Source of the DNA: Thiohalomonas sp041685045
GTDB lineage: Bacteria; Pseudomonadota; Gammaproteobacteria; Thiohalomonadales; Thiohalomonadaceae
Reading direction: 5' to 3'
DNA: 64,000 bases
NCBI GenBank assembly: GCA_041685045.1
Contig: JAWLGP010000002.1
Location: 62,001 to 126,000, forward strand
Position numbers and translations under genes: made by a program. Positions within the stretch are counted from its first letter, which is position 1. Each line of letters starts with the position of its first letter. The notes under the pieces were generated by a model. That model worked only from the letters and a program-made list of their open reading frames with translations. It was not told the DNA's origin and ran no database searches. Positions 58,680 to 64,000 of this stretch are shown in pieces.

Positions 58680-60039
58680 GGGTTTCCTCCACCAGACAGA
58701 CGAGCCGGCCTTTGTGCAGGCGGGCGTGGACGCGATCGCCGGGTTGCGCTTCATCGTGGCGGCGGAGGATGGTGCCGTCCGCACGACCGACGATGGCATA
58801 ACCCCGGGCGAGGGTGGCCAGGGGGCTGACCGAATCGAGCGCGCGTACCGCACCGGCCAGTCGCTGCTCAAGCCGTTCGCGGTGCCGCTGTTCCGCCATG
58901 TGCAGGCGCCGCTCCAGTTCACCGCGGCGCGCCTCCAGACGCTGGATCCGATTGAGCGGCGCCACGCGGGCCAGATGGGCGCGCTGGCGCTCGAGGCGGG
59001 CATGAAGGTGGCGCAGCATGCCGGTGTGGGCGCGTGTCAGGCGCTGTTCCAGCTCGTCCAGGCGCTGGGCGATGGCCTGCAGCCGGCGACCCGGGTGGCG
59101 CAGGCGACGGCTGATCCAGCCGAAGCGCTGCCGCTTCTGCTCCAGGTGCGACCGAACACAGCGCAGCAGACGCCGTTCCTGCTGCTCGAGTCGGGCCAGC
59201 CACTCCGCCCGGTCGGGGCTGACCAGTTCCGCCGCCGCCGACGGGGTCGGTGCCCGCCGGTCGGCCGCGAAGTCGGCGATGGTGAAGTCGATTTCATGGC
59301 CCACGGCGCTGACCACCGGGATGGGGCAGGCGCGGACGGCGCGGGCCACGACTTCTTCGTTGAAGGCCCACAGGTCCTCCAGGGAGCCGCCGCCGCGCCC
59401 GACGATCAGCACGTCGCAGTCGGCCCGCTCTCCGGCACGGCTGATCGCGCGCGCTATCTCCTGGCCGGCGCCGCTGCCCTGGACCGGTACCGGGTAGACC
59501 AGCACCGGAATGCTCGGGAAGCGCCGGTGCAGGACGGTCAGGATGTCGCGAATCGCCGCGCCGGAAGGGGATGTAACCACCCCGATGCAGCGGGGCAGCT
59601 TGGGCAGTGGCCGCTTCAAGGCCTCGTCGAACAGGCCTTCGGCGGCAAGCCGGGCCTTGAGTTCATCGAAGGCGCGACGCAGCAAGCCATCGCCCGCTTC
59701 CTCCAGGTGGTCGATGACCAGCTGAAATTCACCGCGGGGCTCGTAAAGCCCCACCCGGCCCCGTGCCAGTACGTGGGTGCCGTTCTCCGGCCGGAAGCCC
59801 AGATGCATGTTGCGCATGCGAAACATGGCGCAGCGGACCTGGGACTGGGCATCCTTCAGGGTGAAATAGAGATGGCCGGAGGCGGGACGGGCCAGATTGG
59901 AGATCTCACCCTCGATCCAGATGAGCGGAAGGCTCAGCTCGAGCAGGGCGCGTACCTCGCGCGTGAGGCGTGACACCGTGAAGACATCGCGCTCGGGGCG
60001 GGATGGCTCAAGCAGGGAATGCGAAACCATGTGCAACAT
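58663..60039 (-). CDS. xseA: Exodeoxyribonuclease VII large subunit
   Basis: The 458-residue subunit has the N-terminal OB fold (WIEGEISNLARPASGHLYFT), the catalytic core (GVVTSPSGAAIRDIL, VGRGGGSLEDLWAFN, AVGHEIDFTIADFAADRRAPTPSAAAE) and a long coiled-coil. It degrades single-stranded DNA with XseB, which is not in the window. ATG 60039 or 60030 are both possible starts. The stem at 60080 lies just upstream. Confidence 0.96.
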   Translation of the reverse strand: MLHMVSHSLLEPSRPERDVFTVSRLTREVRALLELSLPLIWIEGEISNLARPASGHLYFTLKDAQSQVRCAMFRMRNMHLGFRPENGTHVLARGRVGLYEPRGEFQLVIDHLEEAGDGLLRRAFDELKARLAAEGLFDEALKRPLPKLPRCIGVVTSPSGAAIRDILTVLHRRFPSIPVLVYPVPVQGSGAGQEIARAISRAGERADCDVLIVGRGGGSLEDLWAFNEEVVARAVRACPIPVVSAVGHEIDFTIADFAADRRAPTPSAAAELVSPDRAEWLARLEQQERRLLRCVRSHLEQKRQRFGWISRRLRHPGRRLQAIAQRLDELEQRLTRAHTGMLRHLHARLERQRAHLARVAPLNRIQRLEARRGELERRLHMAEQRHRERLEQRLAGAVRALDSVSPLATLARGYAIVGRADGTILRRHDEAQPGDRVHARLHKGRLVCLVEETHAEKE

Positions 60040-60079
60040 TCTAAACCAACTAGATGTCCGTTTGGCCGCCTGAAAGCAA

Positions 60080-60106
60080 ACGGGGCCGGCGAATTGCCGG
60101 CCCCGT
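60080..60106 (-). terminator. Intrinsic terminator of the small lipoprotein gene
   Basis: ACGGGGCCGGC and its exact complement flank a five-base loop (GAATT). On the minus strand the stem is followed by GTTTGCTTTC, a moderate T-tract. It lies 38 bases past the lipoprotein stop and 41 bases before the xseA start, so the two genes are probably separate units. Confidence 0.75.
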
Positions 60107-60143
60107 CACATGGCCAAGAGGCCTCGACCTGGTCGACGGGCTG

Positions 60144-60512
60144 TTAGCTCGAGGCCAGTCTGGCCTGCTCGAGCTCCCACTGTTTGTAGCCCAGTTCGCC
60201 TTCCCGCTTGGCCTTTTCGGCAAGCTGCTGCGCTTCTTCCAGTTTGCCTTCGCTCATCAGCGTGCGCGCCTGCGTGATGAACTTGGCAGTATCGCGCCAT
60301 TCGTGCCCTACCGACGCGGCCTTGGTGCGGGCCGCATCAGCCGCTTCGATCGCTGCCTGCACGATCTCCGGTGTCGGTGCGGCCTTCGGCTCCGCCTTCA
60401 CTTCGGCCTTCGCTGCCGCCGCGGGCGGCTGCGACTGGGCCTGTTCGGTGGGGCCACTGTCGCAGGCGGCCACCAGCAGGCCCATAGAGAGCATCATCAG
60501 TACTCGTTTCAC
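60144..60512 (-). CDS. Small lipoprotein, SoxXA-binding-protein (SoxK)-like
   Basis: The 122-residue protein has a lipobox (LLVAAC), an Ala/Lys/Glu/Pro linker, and a helical domain (about residues 50-118). The block HEWRDTAKFITQARTLMSEG and the following LAEKAKREGELGYKQWE resemble the SoxXA-binding proteins of sulfur oxidisers, as I recall that family. No sox gene is in the window, so a related helical lipoprotein of other function is possible. It ends at the hairpin terminator at 60080. Confidence 0.62.
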   Translation of the reverse strand: MKRVLMMLSMGLLVAACDSGPTEQAQSQPPAAAAKAEVKAEPKAAPTPEIVQAAIEAADAARTKAASVGHEWRDTAKFITQARTLMSEGKLEEAQQLAEKAKREGELGYKQWELEQARLASS

Positions 60513-60601
60513 GGTTTCTCCTCCATCGGATATTTTTCTTTTTAATCAGCGGTTGCGGGGGCAAATTCATGGTCCGCCCCTCGCCCCTAAAGCCTAACCA
60601 G

Positions 60602-60630
60602 TTTACCGAGGTTACGTCAAAGTTTAGAAT
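60602..60630 (+). promoter_or_regulatory. Sigma-70-type promoter of guaB
   Basis: A -10 TAGAAT (60625-60630) and a -35 TTTACC (60602-60607) are 17 bases apart, 43 bases before the guaB start. The region between the lipoprotein and guaB holds no gene. Confidence 0.5.
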
Positions 60631-60673
60631 AGAGCGTTTATCTGCTGGCCAACCTTCCCCTTGGATTGAACCT

Positions 60674-62134
60674 ATGCGCATCGTTCAGGAAGCCCTTACC
60701 TTCGACGACGTTCTGCTCGTCCCGGCACACTCCACCGTTCTGCCCAAGGAGGTGGACCTGTCCACGCGGCTCACCCGTGAGATCACGATGAACATCCCGC
60801 TGGTATCCGCGGCCATGGATACCGTGACCGAAGGCCGCCTCGCCATCGCCCTGGCTCAGGAAGGCGGTGTCGGCATCGTCCACAAAAACCTGACCGTCGA
60901 GCAGCAGGCTGCCGAAGTCCGGATGGTCAAGAAGTTCGAAAGCGGCATCATCCGCGACCCGTTCACGGTCACCCCGAACACCTCGATCCGCGAGGTGCTG
61001 GAGCTGACCCGTGCCCAGAACATCTCCGGCGTGCCGGTGGTGGAGGGCGACAAGCTGGTCGGCATCGTCACCAATCGCGACCTCCGCTTCGAAACCCACT
61101 ACGACGCCCCGGTGTCCACCATCATGACCAAGCAGGACAAGCTGGTCACGGTGAAGGAAGGGGAGCAACGCGACGAGATCCTGCGCCTGTTCCACCAGTA
61201 CCGGGTGGAGAAGGTGATGGTGGTCGATGACAATTACCGCCTGCGCGGTCTCATCACCGTGAAGGACATTCAGAAGGCCACCGACAAGCCCAATGCCTGC
61301 AAGGACGATCAGGGCCGGCTACGGGTCGGCGCCGCCGTTGGCGTGGGCGCCGGTACCGACGAGCGGGTCGAGGCACTGGTGGCCGCCGGCGTGGACGTGA
61401 TCGTGGTCGACACCGCGCACGGCCACTCCCAGGGCGTGCTGGACCGAGTGCGCTGGGTCAAGAAGAATTTCCCCGACCTGCAGGTCATCGGCGGCAACAT
61501 CGCTACCGGTGCCGCCGCGCTGGCGCTGGTCGAGGCCGGTGCCGATGCGGTCAAGGTCGGCATTGGTCCGGGCTCCATCTGCACCACCCGCATCGTGGCC
61601 GGTGTCGGCGTGCCGCAGATCACCGCCATCGACAATGTCGCCACCGCGCTGGAAGGCACCGGCGTGCCGCTCATCGCCGACGGCGGCATCCGTTTTTCCG
61701 GCGACATGTCCAAGGCGATCGTCGCCGGCGCCCACTGCGTCATGATGGGCTCCATGTTTGCCGGTACCGAAGAGGCGCCGGGCGAGGTGGAGCTGTTCCA
61801 GGGCCGTTCCTACAAGTCCTACCGCGGCATGGGCTCCCTGGGCGCCATGGGTGGTTCGCAAGGCTCCTCCGACCGCTATTTCCAGGAGGGTTCCGAGGCC
61901 GACAAGCTGGTGCCGGAAGGCATCGAAGGCCGCGTCCCCTACAAGGGCCCGCTGCACCCGGTCATCCACCAGCTGCTGGGCGGGCTGCGCTCCTCCATGG
62001 GCTACACCGGCTGCCGGACCGTCGAAGAGATGCGTACCCGGCCGGAGTTCGTGCGGGTGACCAACGCCGGCATGGCGGAAAGCCACGTGCACGATGTGCA
62101 GATCACCAAGGAAGCACCGAACTACCGGGTATAA
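60674..62134 (+). CDS. guaB: IMP dehydrogenase
   Basis: ATG 60674 gives 486 residues starting MRIVQEALTFDDVLLVPAHS; a longer frame to 60569 crosses the promoter. The catalytic Cys is in GPGSICTTR (about residue 303), a pair of CBS domains lies between about 95 and 205, and the flap carries GGSQGSSDRYFQ. It oxidises IMP to XMP, the committed step to GMP. guaA, its usual neighbour, is absent; a hairpin follows. Confidence 0.98.
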   Translation: MRIVQEALTFDDVLLVPAHSTVLPKEVDLSTRLTREITMNIPLVSAAMDTVTEGRLAIALAQEGGVGIVHKNLTVEQQAAEVRMVKKFESGIIRDPFTVTPNTSIREVLELTRAQNISGVPVVEGDKLVGIVTNRDLRFETHYDAPVSTIMTKQDKLVTVKEGEQRDEILRLFHQYRVEKVMVVDDNYRLRGLITVKDIQKATDKPNACKDDQGRLRVGAAVGVGAGTDERVEALVAAGVDVIVVDTAHGHSQGVLDRVRWVKKNFPDLQVIGGNIATGAAALALVEAGADAVKVGIGPGSICTTRIVAGVGVPQITAIDNVATALEGTGVPLIADGGIRFSGDMSKAIVAGAHCVMMGSMFAGTEEAPGEVELFQGRSYKSYRGMGSLGAMGGSQGSSDRYFQEGSEADKLVPEGIEGRVPYKGPLHPVIHQLLGGLRSSMGYTGCRTVEEMRTRPEFVRVTNAGMAESHVHDVQITKEAPNYRV

Positions 62135-62162
62135 CGACAGGAATAGACACAAGGGCAAAAGG

Positions 62163-62191
62163 CAAGGGAGCGCGGCGCCCGCGCCCCCTTG
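62163..62191 (+). terminator. Terminator-like hairpin after guaB
   Basis: CAAGGG-A-GCGCGG pairs with CCGCGC-C-CCCTTG around a three-base loop, giving twelve pairs and one mismatch. It is followed by TACTTTACCCGTTTCCC, a loose T-rich stretch. It is 29 bases past the guaB stop. Confidence 0.6.
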
Positions 62192-62217
62192 TACTTTACC
62201 CGTTTCCCTTCCCTCTA

Positions 62218-62246
62218 CCGTGTTTATCGCTCTGCGATAAACACGG
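62218..62246. terminator. Perfect 13-bp inverted repeat spanning the cmoB stop codon
   Basis: CCGTGTTTATCGC and its exact complement flank TCT. The cmoB stop (62224-62226) is inside the outer arm. It faces the guaB hairpin, so the convergent pair is well separated. No T-run is adjacent. Confidence 0.45.
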
Positions 62247-63195
62247 CTCTGATGGGGGCCGGGTGGCCTTCCACTGTTCGCCGGTGGTCATCCGGGTCGA
62301 GGAAATCGACCAGCGACTCAAAGCGCATCCAGGCAGTTGCGCGCTGTTCCTCGACCGTAGTGGGCGTGATATCCACACAGCGAACGTTCCGGAACCCCGC
62401 CTGTTGCATCCACTGCTCCACCGTTCCGGGGGCGGGCACCGCCCACACGTTCTTCATCTTCGCATAGCGGCCCGGCGGCACCAGAAACTCGCCTTGCGCG
62501 GCATCGATCACCAACGTCTCCAGCACCACTTCACCGCCCTCGCGCAGGCTACCGCGCAATTGCCGCAGATGTTCCAACGGGTCCCGACGGTGGTAGAGCA
62601 CTCCCATGGAGAAAACCGTGTCGAACGTCGCCACCCCGTCGGCCAGCGCCTCCACCCCCAGTGGCAGCACGTGCAGCGGCCGGTCGCCAGCCCAGCGGCG
62701 GATCGCCAACCACTGCATCACGAACACGATGGTCGGATCGAGGCCAATCACCCGTTTGGCGCCAGCGCCCAACATGCGCCAACCGTAATAACCGTTGCCG
62801 CAGCCGACGTCGAGCACCGTCCTGCCCGTCAGTGGGCTCAGATGGGGGGCGACCCGTTGCCACTTCCAGTCCGAGTGCCACTCGGTATCGAGGTGGACAC
62901 CAAAGAGACAGAACGGCCCCTTGCGCCAGGGATGCAACGCTTGCAACTGCTGCTCGACTTGCTCGCGGCCGGCGGCATCCAGGTCCTGTGCGCTGCCGAT
63001 CCGCAGACACTCCGCGCTCAGGTCGATGTCGACCTGCGGCCGAAAAGGCAGGGCATCGACCGCGGCCTGCCAGCGCTCGTAGTTGCCGTGGCGAAGCAGC
63101 GCTTGCTGCATCTGTGACGGCAGGGTGCGCAGCCACCGGCGAATCGGTGTCGGCAAGTCAGCGGCGGAAAAAAGAGAAGAGAAGGGTTCGAGCAT
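62224..63195 (-). CDS. cmoB: tRNA U34 carboxymethyltransferase CmoB
   Basis: M at 63195 (MLEPFSSLFSAADLP) gives 323 residues, matching E. coli CmoB; an in-frame start at 63228 is possible. The motifs PWRKGPFCLFGVHLDTEW, TVLDVGCGNGYYGWRM (SAM site), FDTVFSMGVLYHRRDPLEHL and RTVEGHPAPIRAVFIAER are diagnostic. It adds a carboxymethyl group from carboxy-SAM to hydroxyuridine 34. The usual upstream partner cmoA is missing. Confidence 0.96.
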   Translation of the reverse strand: MLEPFSSLFSAADLPTPIRRWLRTLPSQMQQALLRHGNYERWQAAVDALPFRPQVDIDLSAECLRIGSAQDLDAAGREQVEQQLQALHPWRKGPFCLFGVHLDTEWHSDWKWQRVAPHLSPLTGRTVLDVGCGNGYYGWRMLGAGAKRVIGLDPTIVFVMQWLAIRRWAGDRPLHVLPLGVEALADGVATFDTVFSMGVLYHRRDPLEHLRQLRGSLREGGEVVLETLVIDAAQGEFLVPPGRYAKMKNVWAVPAPGTVEQWMQQAGFRNVRCVDITPTTVEEQRATAWMRFESLVDFLDPDDHRRTVEGHPAPIRAVFIAER

Positions 63196-63513
63196 GGGGC
63201 GGGAATGATACCAGAGACGCAGGATCACGGTTTAGCGGCCGCCGTGTCATTCAGGGCCGGCAGTGCCTACCGAGCGCATCCAAGATGTGCCGGCATCGTC
63301 CCGGATGCAGCTCCGCCCCGGGGATACGACGCCATGCCGTGAATCTCATTTGACACCCCGGGGAGCCAAACTCAACAATTGGCCGCAGTTATGAAGGTGA
63401 TTCCGGCACCAGGTATGCGGCTTCTTGCCGAAAGTGAGCCTGAGGCAGCCCGCGATTCGACGGCCTCCATTTTTGTGCCGGTTTCTTTGATATCCGCGCT
63501 GGCGTAACTAACG
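63196..63513. other. Intergenic region between divergent cmoB and DUF3375 gene
   Basis: These 318 bases hold promoters for both genes in principle. GACACCCCGGGG (63351 on) is a small GC stem. A 38-codon frame at 63391-63507 has no ribosome site or family and is not called. No tRNA, att site or transposase remnant is seen. Confidence 0.5.
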
Positions 63514-64000
63514 ATGACTCCGGGCTCCAGCAAGGCGCTCTGCCACACCTATATTGCGGCTCGCCGCCAGCATCCCGCCTGGCAGCTGCTGGCTTCGCGC
63601 CGGGCGCCGCTGCTGTTGAGCTGTCTGAAGCCGCTGTTCGAGTTGGGGCAGGACGGTCTTGTGCTGGAGGATGCCCTGCGGCACCTGGCCGATCTGCTGG
63701 CGCAGCATGCCAACAGCGACGAGTTCGCGCTGGAGAGCGACGACTACCCCGCCATCGCGCGCAAGGAGTTGCGCGCCTGGATCAAGCGGGGGTTGGTGAT
63801 CGAGCGGGAAGGGAAGCTGATCGCCACCGATGCCCTGCAGCAGGTAATGCGGTTCGCCGATGGCCTCACCGACCGCATAATGACTTCCACCGCCTCGCGC
63901 CTCGCCACCGTACAGCGGGAGATCGAGAGCCTGGAGACCCGCCTCAACCCGAATCCGCAAAGCCGCGCCGATCACCTCAAGCGCAAGATCCAGGCGCTGC
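63514..64000 (+). CDS. DUF3375 protein, possible Wadjet JetA (partial, cut by right edge)
   Basis: ATG 63514 opens a frame of 162 codons to the window edge. HPAWQLLASRRAPLLLSCL, the DYPAIARKELRAWI block and TSTASRLATVQREIESLE fit the N-terminal half of the DUF3375 family. In type I Wadjet systems JetA is a DUF3375 protein, the kleisin-like subunit of an SMC complex with JetB and JetC, and the JetD nuclease cuts circular plasmid DNA. Only this gene can be seen, and DUF3375 also occurs in other SMC-like operons. The strand points off the right edge, where jetB, jetC and jetD would be. Confidence 0.72.
   Translation, partial: MTPGSSKALCHTYIAARRQHPAWQLLASRRAPLLLSCLKPLFELGQDGLVLEDALRHLADLLAQHANSDEFALESDDYPAIARKELRAWIKRGLVIEREGKLIATDALQQVMRFADGLTDRIMTSTASRLATVQREIESLETRLNPNPQSRADHLKRKIQAL

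Noticed and set aside
63391..63507. 38-codon frame before the DUF3375 gene
   Set aside because: No ribosome site, no family, and it ends just before the next start; likely chance.
62135..63513. guaA beside guaB, cmoA beside cmoB
   Set aside because: The usual neighbours were looked for in all frames and are not in the window; the genes may lie elsewhere.

Overview
The window is high-GC DNA from a gammaproteobacterium. The best guide is the housekeeping half: cysE-iscR-(nifS-like)-iscS-iscU-iscA-hscB-hscA-fdx-iscX, then ndk-rlmN-pilF-rodZ-ispG-hisS-yfgM-bamB-der. This order is typical of gammaproteobacteria. The tandem cysteine desulfurases, a class II ribonucleotide reductase and a SoxXA-binding-like lipoprotein lean towards a Chromatiales-type, possibly sulfur-oxidising, lineage. 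That placement is inference; no rRNA or other marker is present.

Left half (about 1.7-36 kb): an exopolysaccharide locus. It opens with a large Ig/cadherin-repeat lipoprotein carrying an SGNH domain whose catalytic residues are lost. An export and chain-length module follows (Wza-like protein, beta-barrel, Wzz-like protein, tyrosine autokinase, ExeA-like ATPase). Its set resembles the exosortase (XrtA)-linked EPS module, but no exosortase is in the window. Next come a CDP-sugar cassette (10.4-15.8 kb), a Wzm/Wzt ABC exporter (15.8-18.0 kb) and a PP-loop protein/GMC oxidoreductase/acyltransferase trio (18.0-21.6 kb). A second SGNH lipoprotein with intact Ser, Asn and His lies on the other strand. 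Then follow five glycosyltransferases, a GINT1-like propeller protein, a heparinase II/III-type lyase, a GDP-mannose/UDP-glucose 6-dehydrogenase, an O-antigen-ligase-like membrane protein, a small secreted protein and a beta-helix protein. Many genes overlap by ATGA or GTGA, so translation is probably coupled. The inferred product is an acylated acidic polymer, built on nucleotide sugars, exported by the ABC transporter and trimmed in the periplasm.

Middle (36-46 kb): suhB, trmJ and cysE, then the full isc operon. A promoter overlapping a type 1 IscR-like site is visible in front of iscR, and the key residues of IscR, IscU, IscA and Fdx fall at their E. coli positions.

Right half (46-64 kb): translation, envelope, isoprenoid and nucleotide genes, xseA with a coupled M23 peptidase, guaB and cmoB. 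At the right edge is the start of a DUF3375 gene, the family of JetA in Wadjet anti-plasmid systems. The first gene of the window, on the minus strand and cut by the left edge, is an MscK-like mechanosensitive channel.

A second layer is a set of intergenic inverted repeats whose arms are made of short iterated words. At least six sites carry them, each with different words. One reaches into the trmJ coding end, one pair brackets der, and one site holds two families nested inside each other. No CRISPR array, rRNA, tRNA, transposase or integrase was seen.
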